Source: Lachnospiraceae bacterium
Lineage (GTDB): Bacteria > Bacillota > Clostridia > Lachnospirales > Lachnospiraceae
NCBI GenBank assembly: GCA_017448245.1
Contig: JAFSLV010000041.1
Coordinates: forward strand, 124,001 to 188,000
Direction of reading: 5' to 3'
DNA: 64,000 bases
Shown here: piece after piece, positions 25,728 through 35,129 of the stretch
Position numbering within the stretch: the first letter of the stretch is position 1
How the letters are laid out: each line of letters starts with the position of its first letter
Position numbers and translations under genes: made by a program
The notes under the pieces: model-generated
Databases searched by the model: none
The model's input: only the letters and a program-made list of their open reading frames with translations
Told to the model about the DNA's origin: nothing

Positions 25728-26831
25728 TTACTCTTTTGGCGAATACTCCGTCACCGACTGGCCCTTTTCGACACTCAGGCCGATCTGCGCCGTATCGCCG
25801 TCCCGGTTCATGATGAGCACCGTGCAATCCGCCGACAGCTCAACTTCCGTAAATTCATACCGCGTGCCGTCCGTTGCGACGAGCGCGATATCATACAGAC
25901 CGGGGTCGCCGTTCGTCAGGATCCTGCTGGTATCATGATAGATATAAGCCAGAAAGTCGATCAGGAACGTGCCGTTCCAGTGCTCGCCCCAGGAGGCATC
26001 TCCCGCGGGACGCACATAGAGCTTGTCAAAATTGATTGCGCTGGTATTGAGGAAATACACGACCTCCCCGGTCAGGGACTCGTCCACACGGTCCTCGGGA
26101 CGGTCCGGTGCCGGATCCTCCTGTTTTTCAAAGACCATGTAGTCACCACTGTTTGCCGATTCCAGGCGTAAGGAGTTGCCGTTCATCTCCCAGGTCATCG
26201 GTAAGCCGTTTATGTAGACATGCTCCGGTGTCCAGGTCACATCGCTTGTCGCCACCTCGCCGCCGGTGCGCCAGGTCGCGGTATAGCCAGTTCCGTCCGC
26301 ATACAGGACGAGTTCGTTGAGGATCTGCATGCCCTCCAGATCCGTCCGTGTCGTCAGCACATAGCCGTCGAGCATCTCCTCCATATGATAATAGCCGGCC
26401 GGCGGATCCTCATTGTGCGTTTGCGATGTGTCCGCGTCCTGCGGGGTCTCTTCTTCTTCCCCGTCCGCCGGGGTGCTTGCAGAGACCGTACTGTCCGCCG
26501 AACGGTCTCCCGAAGCGGACCTTGCGGATGTGGCGCTCCCGCCGCGGGAACTTCCCGATGCGTTGTATACCAGAACCGCAACCAGCGCAACCAGCGCAAG
26601 CAGCACACAACAGCCCGCGATGATCGCGACGATGAGGGTGGCGGATTTCTTTTTGGGTGCAGCCTGCGTCATCTGCGGCTGCATCTGCTGCGGTACAACC
26701 TGCTGCGTCTGAGCCGTCTGCGGTTGCATCTGCTGCGGTACCCCCTGTGATGCCTGTACGGGTTTTCCGCAGTTGGTGCAAAACGCCTGGCCTTCCGTCA
26801 GGGATGCGCCGCAATGGGGACAAAATGCCAT
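25728..26831 (-). CDS. Zinc-ribbon, single-helix membrane protein of unknown function
   Basis: The 367-residue protein opens with a four-Cys zinc ribbon (FCPHCGASL...FCTNCGKPV, about 3-24), a Gln-rich linker, one membrane helix (about 61-86), a Ser/Thr/Glu-rich stretch and a C-terminal beta-rich region without a recognised motif. The ribbon faces the cytosol and the C-terminal part is probably outside. The start is MAFCPHCG at 26831, preceded by GGAGGAAGAATC. It converges with the tRNA, 7 bp apart. Confidence 0.75.
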   Translation of the reverse strand: MAFCPHCGASLTEGQAFCTNCGKPVQASQGVPQQMQPQTAQTQQVVPQQMQPQMTQAAPKKKSATLIVAIIAGCCVLLALVALVAVLVYNASGSSRGGSATSARSASGDRSADSTVSASTPADGEEEETPQDADTSQTHNEDPPAGYYHMEEMLDGYVLTTRTDLEGMQILNELVLYADGTGYTATWRTGGEVATSDVTWTPEHVYINGLPMTWEMNGNSLRLESANSGDYMVFEKQEDPAPDRPEDRVDESLTGEVVYFLNTSAINFDKLYVRPAGDASWGEHWNGTFLIDFLAYIYHDTSRILTNGDPGLYDIALVATDGTRYEFTEVELSADCTVLIMNRDGDTAQIGLSVEKGQSVTEYSPKE

Positions 26832-26853
26832 GATTCTTCCTCCGTGTTTTTGA

Positions 26854-28242
26854 TCAGTAGTGCCGCACCACCTCAAAGCGTTCGAGCGTGCAGCCTGCTT
26901 CGTCGCTTCTCAATCCCGCCTTGCGCCTGGCGATCGAGAGCTGCTCTTCCACCGTATCGACGCCGTCGAGATTGGGCAAAAGAAGTCCCCTTTTTGCTCC
27001 CTTCGTGACGATCACGCCGTAGCGCTTCACGTCGAGCTGTGCGGGGCTGTCGATCATCTCCGTATCGCCGAGCACGTCCACGCTGTATTCGAGATAAGGG
27101 AGCTCTTCGATCGTCACCGGTTCAAAGCGCGGATCCCTGGTGGATGCACTGATCGCGTTTTCGATGATCTCCTTTGCGACATTATCCTGTACGGGGCCGA
27201 TCGTTCCGATACAGCCGCGCAGTCTCCCCTCTTTATGGAGAGACACAAAGGCACCGGCGCGCTTTTTCAGCATTTCCTCCGGGACATCCTCAGGTACTTC
27301 GATCTGTTCCTTTTTCGTAATATAGGCTTCGAGCGAGGCTCTGGCCAGACGCACATAGGCGTCTTCGGCTTCCTTTTTTTCCTTCAGGCGCGCTTCCTGT
27401 TTTTCTTCCCACTTTTGCAGATAGTGCCGCGCATCGTCGGTTCCCCTGACCCGGTATGTACAGATGCCGTATCCGACACCCGTCACGTCCTGGTGGGAAT
27501 ATCTCGTGATGTCCACGGCCGCACCGTCGAGTGCGCCGGCCATCATGCAAAAAGAACGGTGACCGCATTCCGAAGCCTTTTCACAAAGGTCCTCCTCAAA
27601 ATCCAGCAGCTCTTCCAGATCTCCCCTTCCCATCACATCCATGATCCGTTCGTCATAGACGGGGCCCGACGGATGAAAGCCGTAAGGACCGTCCTTTTGC
27701 AGACGGTGCGAGAGATCTCCGCTCGCGACATAGACTACGCGGCGGTTGAGCTCCTCCGCTCTCTTCCTGATCATCATGCCGATCCGGAAATGCTCCGCAA
27801 GGGAGAGACCGGAAAGACCGATCCGGACCAGGCGGTAGGAGGTATAATACTGATTGATAAAATACAACGGCACCATCGTTCCGTGATCAAGAAGCGCGTT
27901 CCGCTCCCCGAAGGTCCCCGCGGGAAAGCCCTGCAGGTCCGCATAAGAGCACAGCGCTTCCACAAATTGTGTATCATAGTCGACTGCGATCTTTACCTGC
28001 GGTGCGCGAAACTGCGCAAAGTCCCCGTGGGCGCTCATGCCCGGTGAGATGTGGAAATAATCGGCATATAACACCGAATGCGGTGTGGAGAGTACGATCG
28101 TCTCGGGCGAAAGCTCCGCAACAAAACGTGCCGCCTCGTGATAGGCTTTTGTCGTTTCCTCAATGATCCGCTCTTCTCCCTGCCCGACCTCGGGCACGAT
28201 GAGCGGCGGATGCGGTACCATGATGCCGCCGACGATTCCCAT
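26854..28242 (-). CDS. AmmeMemoRadiSam fusion: Memo-like (protein B) plus AMMECR1-like (protein A)
   Basis: The 462-residue protein joins two parts. Residues about 1-265 match the Memo/LigB-like fold (MVPHPPLIVPEVG, STPHSVLYADYFH, DHGTMVPLYFI, ASGDLSHRL, with conserved His residues). Residues about 285-462 are AMMECR1, with the hallmark LRGCIGTI and STRDPRFEPV. With the radical SAM gene at 20024-20917 it completes the three-part AmmeMemoRadiSam set, a widespread trio of unknown biochemical role. No other subunit is adjacent; the zinc-ribbon gene follows after 22 bp. Confidence 0.9.
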   Translation of the reverse strand: MGIVGGIMVPHPPLIVPEVGQGEERIIEETTKAYHEAARFVAELSPETIVLSTPHSVLYADYFHISPGMSAHGDFAQFRAPQVKIAVDYDTQFVEALCSYADLQGFPAGTFGERNALLDHGTMVPLYFINQYYTSYRLVRIGLSGLSLAEHFRIGMMIRKRAEELNRRVVYVASGDLSHRLQKDGPYGFHPSGPVYDERIMDVMGRGDLEELLDFEEDLCEKASECGHRSFCMMAGALDGAAVDITRYSHQDVTGVGYGICTYRVRGTDDARHYLQKWEEKQEARLKEKKEAEDAYVRLARASLEAYITKKEQIEVPEDVPEEMLKKRAGAFVSLHKEGRLRGCIGTIGPVQDNVAKEIIENAISASTRDPRFEPVTIEELPYLEYSVDVLGDTEMIDSPAQLDVKRYGVIVTKGAKRGLLLPNLDGVDTVEEQLSIARRKAGLRSDEAGCTLERFEVVRHY

Positions 28243-28290
28243 GCGATACCTCCCTGCAGTGCCGTTGTGAGATACTTTGATATTTCCCTA

Positions 28291-29421
28291 TTATACATGA
28301 GAGGCACAGGGTTTTGCAAAAAAAGCGCCTTCCTGCTCGATCAGTCCTTTGAGCGCCATGTTCACCAGCAGACACATGAGCTCCTGAGGCGGCATGACGG
28401 TCTGTCTTTGCGTAAGAAGATATTCGATCTCCGAGACCGCCTTCGGATCGGCATCGAGGACGTCGAGCACGCTGCGTTCGTTTTCGCTTAAGGAAAAAGC
28501 GGGCTGTGATTTTTCCCGCGCGTATGTCACCGGATCCTCCCGAACGCCAAAGAAGCCCTCGATGATGTCCGCGGCACTCGTTGCGATCATTGCGCCCTGG
28601 CGCAGCAGATGATTGCAGCCGTCAGAGAGACGGTCCGTCGCCCTTCCGGGCAGTGCATAGACGTCCCTGCCCTGTTCGAGCGCCATGTCCACCGTGATCA
28701 GCGTCCCGCTCTTTTTGCGCGCTTCCACAACCAGCACCGCGTCCGCGAGTCCCGCGATGATCCGGTTTCTTGCGGGAAAGAGATTCCTCTTCGGTTCGGT
28801 GCCCGGTATATACTCGGAGATAACGCCTCCGTTTTCGGTCAGCTGATCATACAGATCCCGGTTTTCCGGCGGATAGCAGACGTCCGCACCGCAGCCGAGT
28901 ACCGCATAGGATCTGCCGCCCGCACGCAGGCACGCCCTTTGTGCGATCGAATCGACTCCCATCGCCATGCCGCTGACGACCCGGATGCCTGCCTGTGCGA
29001 GCTCCGTGCCGAATTGCCTGGCCATATATCTGCCGTATTCCGAACAGATCCTTGCTCCGACCACGGCAACGGTCGGGAAGTCCTCCCCGGGCAGCTCTCC
29101 CCTGACATAGAGCGCATAGGGCGGATCCGGGATGTTTCTGAGGCGTTGCGGATAGTCGCCGTCCTGTGCGGTGATAAAACGGATGCGGTTTTTCACGAGC
29201 GCTTCATAGACCTTTTCCGGATCGTTTTTTTTGCGTTCCTCAAGAAATGCGTTCAGCTGCCGTTCACTCAGAAAATGAGACAGCTCCTTTTCCGTTGCGT
29301 GACAGACCGCACGCGCGTTGCCAAAAGCCTGCATCAGTGACCGTATGGTTTTTGCGCCGATCCCGTCCGTGCGGTGCAGCAGATAGAGATACGGCATTTC
29401 CATGGTTTCTGTCGTTGTCAT
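28291..29421 (-). CDS. dprA: DNA-processing protein A
   Basis: DprA loads RecA on incoming single-stranded DNA during transformation. The 376-residue protein has a Rossmann-like core: VAVVGARICSEYG, VSGMAMGVDSIAQRA, AVLGCGADVCYPPENRDLY and FPARNRIIAGL. A winged-helix C-terminus is also present (about 310-370). Its ATG overlaps the comM stop (ATGA), so both come from one message. Confidence 0.94.
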   Translation of the reverse strand: MTTTETMEMPYLYLLHRTDGIGAKTIRSLMQAFGNARAVCHATEKELSHFLSERQLNAFLEERKKNDPEKVYEALVKNRIRFITAQDGDYPQRLRNIPDPPYALYVRGELPGEDFPTVAVVGARICSEYGRYMARQFGTELAQAGIRVVSGMAMGVDSIAQRACLRAGGRSYAVLGCGADVCYPPENRDLYDQLTENGGVISEYIPGTEPKRNLFPARNRIIAGLADAVLVVEARKKSGTLITVDMALEQGRDVYALPGRATDRLSDGCNHLLRQGAMIATSAADIIEGFFGVREDPVTYAREKSQPAFSLSENERSVLDVLDADPKAVSEIEYLLTQRQTVMPPQELMCLLVNMALKGLIEQEGAFFAKPCASHV

Positions 29422-30983
29422 TCCCTGTTCCTCCTCCAGTATTTGGCATCGGCCAGCCGGTAGCAGCTCGCCTCCGTGATGTGGTTTTGTCTGATTTCAT
29501 CGCTGTCGTCGAGATCGGCAATGGTACGCGCCACCTTGATCAGACGGTGATAGGCCCTGGCGCTTAAGTCCATCTTGTAAAAGATCTGTTCGAGCAACGA
29601 CTTTTCTCTCTGCCCGACCCTGCAATACTTCCTGATCTCCGCAACGCCCATATCCGCGTTGAAGCGCAGCTGCGTCCCCCGAAAGCGCTGCCTCTGCCGC
29701 TCTCTTGCCCGGAGGATCCTTGTCCTGATCTCCGCACTGCTTTCATTGTCACGGGGTTCGCCCTCGAGCTCCCTGACATCCACCCGCGGTGCCTCCACGC
29801 ACAGATCCATCCGGTCGAGGATGGGACCCGACAGATGCGAGAGATACCGGTCGATCTCTTTGTCCGTGCACCGGCATCTCCCGCGGTCCGGATAATAGCC
29901 GCAGGGACAGGGATTGAGCGCACCGACCAGCATGAAATCCGCCGGATACGTATAGGTGCCGCTGGCTCGTGCGATTCGTACATTGCGATCCTCCAGCGGC
30001 TGCCGCATGATATCGAGCGTCGTATGCGGAAATTCCGCGATCTCGTCCAGAAAGAGCACGCCCCTGTGCGCAAGCGATATCGCACCCGGCTGCGGGATAT
30101 GTCCGCCGCCGGAGAGCGCTGTCTGCGTAATCGTATGATGCGGTGCGACAAAGGGTCTTTTGGTAATCAGTGCCTCTCCCGGCTTCATCAGGCCTGCCAC
30201 CGAATAGATCGTCGATACCTCCAGCGCCTCTTCCTCCGTCAGATCCGGCAGGATCGTCGGGATTCTCTTGGCGATCATGCTCTTTCCGGCCCCCGGTGCC
30301 CCGATCATCAGCAGATGATGAAATCCTGCCGCGGCGACCTCCACCGCACGCCTGACCGCACGCTGTCCGTTGATGTCGCTGAAATCCTCTTTGGTTTTTG
30401 CGCTTGTTTCCTGAAACAGCGCCGTGCGGTCCATGGTGAAGGGCGCGATCAGACGGTCTCTCTCCCCCTGATCCATCGGCTGCAGATAGGCGATCGTCTC
30501 CGAAAGCGACCCTACGCCCACGATACGCATGCCGTCAATGACGGCTCCCTCCCTGACGCATTCGGCGGGCAAAAGGCAGGTCTCATACCCTTCTTCCCTC
30601 GCCTTTTTGACGACGGGCAATATCCCTGCGACCCGTTTGACCTCCCCGTCGAGACCGAGTTCGCCGACGACCAGCGTCTTACGCAGGGCATCCGCATCGA
30701 TCTCTCCGAGCGCCGCGAGAATCCCGAGTGCGACCGGCAGATCGACGCCGACGCCCTTCTTGCGGATGTCCGCCGGCGAAAAATTAACGGTGATGTGTTT
30801 GGGCGGCAGCTCGATCCCCGTATTGCGCAGGGCGACCCTGACGCGTTCCGCGGCTTCGCGTACCTCCGTGGACAACAAACCTACCATGTTAAACATTGGA
30901 AGGCCGTTGGAGACGTCCGTTTCGACCTGCATCAGATAGCTGGTGATCCCGCAGACCGCACCGGATGTGACTGTACTGAACAT
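29418..30983 (-). CDS. comM: ComM/YifB-family AAA+ ATPase (Mg-chelatase-like)
   Basis: The 521-residue AAA+ helicase promotes branch migration in natural transformation. It has the N-terminal Lon-like fold (about 1-170, with HITVNFSPADIRKKG), Walker A MIGAPGAGKSM near 217, Walker B GVLFLDEIAEF near 300 and a four-Cys insertion PCPCGYYPDRGRCRC near 354-368. The operon starts from a good promoter at 31085-31113 and continues into dprA. Confidence 0.94.
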   Translation of the reverse strand: MFSTVTSGAVCGITSYLMQVETDVSNGLPMFNMVGLLSTEVREAAERVRVALRNTGIELPPKHITVNFSPADIRKKGVGVDLPVALGILAALGEIDADALRKTLVVGELGLDGEVKRVAGILPVVKKAREEGYETCLLPAECVREGAVIDGMRIVGVGSLSETIAYLQPMDQGERDRLIAPFTMDRTALFQETSAKTKEDFSDINGQRAVRRAVEVAAAGFHHLLMIGAPGAGKSMIAKRIPTILPDLTEEEALEVSTIYSVAGLMKPGEALITKRPFVAPHHTITQTALSGGGHIPQPGAISLAHRGVLFLDEIAEFPHTTLDIMRQPLEDRNVRIARASGTYTYPADFMLVGALNPCPCGYYPDRGRCRCTDKEIDRYLSHLSGPILDRMDLCVEAPRVDVRELEGEPRDNESSAEIRTRILRARERQRQRFRGTQLRFNADMGVAEIRKYCRVGQREKSLLEQIFYKMDLSARAYHRLIKVARTIADLDDSDEIRQNHITEASCYRLADAKYWRRNRE

Positions 30984-31084
30984 GATGTTTTCTTCCCCCT
31001 TTCAGAAAAATGAGACGATTGCTTCAGATGATCTCCGGATGTGCTTTCAGACAGTTGACATAAAGAACTTCGGAAGACTTTAGA

Positions 31085-31113
31085 AATATATCATAGAGTT
31101 TATGTTATGTCAA
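31085..31113 (-). promoter_or_regulatory. comM-dprA promoter
   Basis: On the minus strand TTGACA (31108-31113) and TATATT (31085-31090) are 17 bp apart, about 100 bp before the comM ATG. The same nine bases as the -35 region (TTGACATAA) recur inverted at 31055-31063 inside the leader, so a regulator site is possible. Confidence 0.75.
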
Positions 31114-31332
31114 TATGTAATTCATTATTTGTTTATGCTTTTTATGTAATTCTATTTTTGCGGAAGTGTATATACAATTATGTGAATGTTGCCATAATTT
31201 TTAACTTTTCCTCTATTGTTTCCCGGTTTTTTTGTCGATATATACACATATGTGATTTTGTAACCATTATGCAATCATCACAACGGGGTTCCATGATTCT
31301 CTCTACCAGTTTATGAAGAGGAGGCTCTTCCC
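31114..31332 (+). other. AT-rich gene-free region upstream of the chemoreceptor, with short repeats
   Basis: No gene is seen here. The block is far richer in A and T than its surroundings. It holds TATGTAATTC twice (31114 and 31143) and a 19-bp near-repeat TATATACA-x-x-TATGTGA at 31169-31187 and 31239-31257, starts exactly 70 bp apart. The second copy contains the perfect palindrome CACATATGTG. These could be operators of the chemoreceptor gene. Confidence 0.55.
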
Positions 31333-33348
31333 ATGGCAAAGGAACAGAAAAGACGTAAGAAAAGCTTTAAGCGGCAGCTCGTGGCTTCGATTATGGCACT
31401 CATTGCCATTCCGCTGGTGGCGGCGATCGCCATCGCGTCCGTGGCGAGCGTGCGCAACACCCTCGCCGCGCAGGAGGAACTCCTGCTCGAGCGTACCCGC
31501 GTCGTGCAGGAACAGATTGAGGCAATCATCGACAAGAACTATCTGGTCCTCGAGGCGCTTTCCGTCAATCCTCAGATCATCTCCTTCCTGGAGGATCCGG
31601 ACAGAACCGAATACGACGAGACGAGGGCCGCTGTCATCGACGCCAACAATGTCTTCGGCGACGCCAATCCGACCCATCTCTCGCAGCCGGACGGCGACCA
31701 GCTCATCCGCAGCGATGAAAACGAATGCAAAAACATCGCCACCCGTGCCTACTTCCAGAAGGCCATGACCGGTGAAAAGAATATGTCGGAGGTGCTGGTC
31801 TCTCTTGCGACCAACTCACTGATCGATGTCATCATCGTACCTGTCTTTAACGAACAGGGCGAAATCATCGGTGCGGTGCAGCGTGACTACGGTCTCTCCG
31901 TGCTTGCGGAATTTACGCAGGAAGCGGCAACCGGCAACGACCGTGTGGCCATTATCGAGAGCAACGGTTTGCTGATGGCGCATTCCGCACAGAGTGTCGG
32001 CAGTGAGGAGGAACGCACAGATTACAGCGAAACCGCCTTCTTTGCCGACGCGCTTGCCAAAGGCGCTTCCGGCGGCACCCTCGTCGAGACACTGAACGGA
32101 CAGCGCATGCTCTTTGCCTTCCGCCAGGATCCGACCACCGGGTGGATCATTGCGACGACCTCCGATTATAATTCCATGATGCGACAGGCTCTGCGCGGTC
32201 CCTTCTTTATCATGATCATCGGATTTATCATGCTGCTTGGGGCCGGCGCCATCGGATACTATATCGCGCAGCGCTTCTCCAAGCCGATCCTTGCGGCCAG
32301 CGCCGTGGCGACGGCCGTTGCGGACGGAGATCTCCAGGACAAGCCGCTCGATGTCAGATCCAAGACCGAGATCGGTGACATGGCCAAGGCCTTCAACGAT
32401 ATGACCGGCAACTTCCGGGATGTCATCTCCAAGACACGCCATGCGTCCAATGAACTGACGGCGGAGAGCGGACAGCTCCACGCCTCCGCGGGCAAGGCCT
32501 CGGATGCTGCAGACCATGTGTCCAACGCGATCCACGAGATCTCCAAGGGCGCACAGTCCCAGGCGCAGAGCGTACAGGAAGCGGCGGGACATGCCGAAAA
32601 TATCGGTGCGGACATCGACGATATCTCCGGCAACTCCGAACAGCTCGATACCTCCTCCAAGGAGATGGAGAGCTCCTGCGAAGCCGCCATGAAGGCGCTG
32701 AACGAACTGATCAAACAGAGTGAGGATGTCACCAATTCGGTAGCGGAGATCGGAGAGACCATCAAGTCCACCAACTCCTCCTCGCAGCAGATCTCCGAAT
32801 TTACGGATGCGATCTCTTCGATTGCGGCACAGACCAATCTCCTCTCCCTCAATGCTTCGATCGAGGCGGCAAGGGCTGGAGAAGCGGGCAAGGGCTTTGC
32901 CGTGGTCGCGCAGGAGATCCAGAAGCTCGCCGAGCAGTCCTCGCAGAGTGCGGACCAGATCAAATCGATCGTCGATCTGCTTCTTAGCAACTCCGAATCC
33001 TCCGTCAAGGTGATGGAGCGCTTAAATACCGACTTTGCACAGCAGTCCGAAATGCTCGAAGCCACCAAACAGGATATGGTTTCGCTCGAGCAGAATGCCG
33101 GAAGCGTTTCCGAATCCGCCGCACAGATCACGGAAAAGATCGAATCGCTCAACCGCGCCAAGGACGGTCTCGTCGGCATCATCGGCGATCTGTCCGCGAT
33201 TTCCGAAGAGAACGCGGCAAGTGCGGAAGAAACCAATGCTTCCATGCAGGAACTGAACGATACGTTCTTAAAGATCAGCGCCGCCTCGGAAAAGCTCGAA
33301 CAGCTGGCCACGGGACTCTCCGATACGATCAGCTATTACTCGGAATAA
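31333..33348 (+). CDS. Methyl-accepting chemotaxis receptor with extracellular Cache-type sensor
   Basis: The 671-residue receptor has helix 1 at about 15-38, an outside double-Cache-like sensor (about 40-280, [14 protein letters not shown] at its end), helix 2 at about 285-306, HAMP (about 307-360) and a long signalling coiled coil. The conserved hairpin tip reads [20 protein letters not shown] near 513-532, where CheA and CheW dock. The ATG has GAGGAGG upstream. It points to a motile or chemotactic host; no flagellar or che genes are in the window. A strong terminator follows directly. Confidence 0.93.
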   Translation: MAKEQKRRKKSFKRQLVASIMALIAIPLVAAIAIASVASVRNTLAAQEELLLERTRVVQEQIEAIIDKNYLVLEALSVNPQIISFLEDPDRTEYDETRAAVIDANNVFGDANPTHLSQPDGDQLIRSDENECKNIATRAYFQKAMTGEKNMSEVLVSLATNSLIDVIIVPVFNEQGEIIGAVQRDYGLSVLAEFTQEAATGNDRVAIIESNGLLMAHSAQSVGSEEERTDYSETAFFADALAKGASGGTLVETLNGQRMLFAFRQDPTTGWIIATTSDYNSMMRQALRGPFFIMIIGFIMLLGAGAIGYYIAQRFSKPILAASAVATAVADGDLQDKPLDVRSKTEIGDMAKAFNDMTGNFRDVISKTRHASNELTAESGQLHASAGKASDAADHVSNAIHEISKGAQSQAQSVQEAAGHAENIGADIDDISGNSEQLDTSSKEMESSCEAAMKALNELIKQSEDVTNSVAEIGETIKSTNSSSQQISEFTDAISSIAAQTNLLSLNASIEAARAGEAGKGFAVVAQEIQKLAEQSSQSADQIKSIVDLLLSNSESSVKVMERLNTDFAQQSEMLEATKQDMVSLEQNAGSVSESAAQITEKIESLNRAKDGLVGIIGDLSAISEENAASAEETNASMQELNDTFLKISAASEKLEQLATGLSDTISYYSE

Positions 33349-33362
33349 GAAAACATCAAAAG

Positions 33363-33406
33363 AAAAGCGGGTCAAAGGGATTCCTCTCCCTGACCCGCTT
33401 TTTTTT
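33363..33406 (+). terminator. Terminator after the chemoreceptor
   Basis: AAAGCGGGTCA pairs with TGACCCGCTTT, and inner AGGGA with TCCCT, followed by eight T. It also lies just past the end of the convergent gene at 33414 and may serve both. Confidence 0.88.
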
Positions 33407-33413
33407 CATGTCC

Positions 33414-34949
33414 TCATGCCACGCTCATCATCTGCCCGTCCACCAGCTCATCGAGCATCTCTCCGTGTGCGATGGACTGTGCGAGATATTCTTCCTCGAC
33501 CGCATCCTGTTGCATCGCCTTTTGCTCTGACTGCGCTTCGAGGATCTCCTCTTCCTCCGCCCTCTCTTCCATCAGCCTCTCGAGCTGCTCTTTCCGCAGT
33601 TCCTTTCTCCTCTGATACCGTTCAAGAGAAGCCCTTCTGCGCTCTGCTTCCTGTGTCCTCCTCTCCTGTGCCGCCTTCCTGCGATCCGTTTCCTCCTGCG
33701 CTTTTTTTGCGCGGTCGGAGGATCTCTCCGTTCGTTCCGCACGGTTTTCGTTTTGTGACTGCGTGTTTGTCCGTGCCGCATACTGTGATTCCTTTTCCTG
33801 TTCCTCCGTATGGATGAACAGTGCGCCCGCGGGGATTTCTTCCTGGTCCGCTCCGGTATAGAGCACCTCCCCGTTTTCTTCGGAATTCTGTGCCCCGCCC
33901 TTTTTCATTGCCAGATCCACATGCTGGACACTCCCCGCACCGCCGCTTTCTCTTAAGAACAGACCGGTCTGCCGGATCATGCCGTTGAGTTTTAAGTCCG
34001 CACCGTACAGGGAAAAATCCGTCTGCCGCGACTGAAGACAGATCGCACCGACGTCCGCCTCTTTCAGATCCAGCAGCTCGTCCGTGCCGTCCTCCTTCTT
34101 GTACCAGACCTTTAATCTGGAAAAAATCTCATCGTTTTCGTCGATCCATCCGTTGCCGTCGCTGTCATATGCCGCAAGATCCTTAAATCCGTCACCGCTT
34201 GCCACGCCGAAGAGTTCGGATCCGTCATTGATCACGCCGTCCTCATTGAGATCGAGCGCAAGGAACCCGGTTCCCTTTCCCGGCATCCTGACATCATCCT
34301 CGATGCCGTCCATGTCGAGATCAAAACGGAAGGTCTGCCCGGAGATATCCGCCACACCGCTGCCCACATTGATCATCAGCGGATCAAAGAGAACCTCTGA
34401 CATCGTCGGGATCCGGATCTGTGTATAGGAAGTAAAGCTGCGCGACATAAAGATATTGACATCAAAGCCGATTTCTCTTCCGTCCTCGGTCCTCGCCATC
34501 CCCTTTGCCGCAAATGATGTTTCTTCCGACTCATAATACTCTGTCTGCCGCAGGCTGAACACGCCCGAGCTCATGCCTGCCGAAATACCGCCGAATCCGG
34601 CTGTTTGTCCGAATCCGCCGTAGGGTAAGGTCATTCCCCCGAAGAGTCCTGCCGTACGCATCCGTTGCAGGATCTCCTGCAGGAGAGAGTTTTTGATTCC
34701 GATCACCTCCTGTGCAAGATCCGGATTGTCTTCCGTCTCCTGTATGAACTCTGCATTTGACGTATTTGCCGTTTTGACATCTCCGCTCCGTACCGTTTTT
34801 TTGCTTTCCGCTTCCGTGTTCCGTACGCTTCCCGGGAGACTTGCGTACAGATTGCCTGTCGCTTCAAAAAGTGCGCCCTGAGGCTTTTCGCCCTGCTGTA
34901 CATATCTTCTTGCAGCACCCATCATCACATTTGCATCCGCGATTCTCAT
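33414..34949 (-). CDS. EF-hand-like calcium-binding, coiled-coil protein of unknown function
   Basis: The 511-residue protein has no signal peptide. Its middle (about 200-290) carries several Asp-rich loops: DLDMDGIEDD, DLNEDGVINDGSELFG and YDSDGNGWIDENDEIFS, typical calcium loops. A long, highly charged Glu/Arg/Gln helix fills about 400-490 (coiled coil). The N-terminus MRIADANVMMGAARRY is Met-rich. I start at the ATG 34949, with TAGGA before it; a GTG at 34994 has no site. The family name is not recognised. It is a cytosolic or unconventionally exported protein. Confidence 0.65.
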   Translation of the reverse strand: MRIADANVMMGAARRYVQQGEKPQGALFEATGNLYASLPGSVRNTEAESKKTVRSGDVKTANTSNAEFIQETEDNPDLAQEVIGIKNSLLQEILQRMRTAGLFGGMTLPYGGFGQTAGFGGISAGMSSGVFSLRQTEYYESEETSFAAKGMARTEDGREIGFDVNIFMSRSFTSYTQIRIPTMSEVLFDPLMINVGSGVADISGQTFRFDLDMDGIEDDVRMPGKGTGFLALDLNEDGVINDGSELFGVASGDGFKDLAAYDSDGNGWIDENDEIFSRLKVWYKKEDGTDELLDLKEADVGAICLQSRQTDFSLYGADLKLNGMIRQTGLFLRESGGAGSVQHVDLAMKKGGAQNSEENGEVLYTGADQEEIPAGALFIHTEEQEKESQYAARTNTQSQNENRAERTERSSDRAKKAQEETDRRKAAQERRTQEAERRRASLERYQRRKELRKEQLERLMEERAEEEEILEAQSEQKAMQQDAVEEEYLAQSIAHGEMLDELVDGQMMSVA

Positions 34950-35129
34950 AGCGTTCCTACCGCCCTTTCCCTTGTTTTGGCGTACAAAAAACACACCATC
35001 CGGCAGGATGTGATCATCCTTCCGTGGATGGTGCGCTTTCCGTAGCTGTCCGTTTGTTTGTCACTTATGGTATCGGACGGCAGATGCGTAATACTTACAC
35101 GGATGTCATAAATGGACAGTTGCCCGTCC

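Noticed and set aside
31221..31245. Flagellar sigma-28 promoter before the chemoreceptor (GTCGATAT)
   Set aside because: No TAAA-like element at 15 bp spacing; too weak to call.
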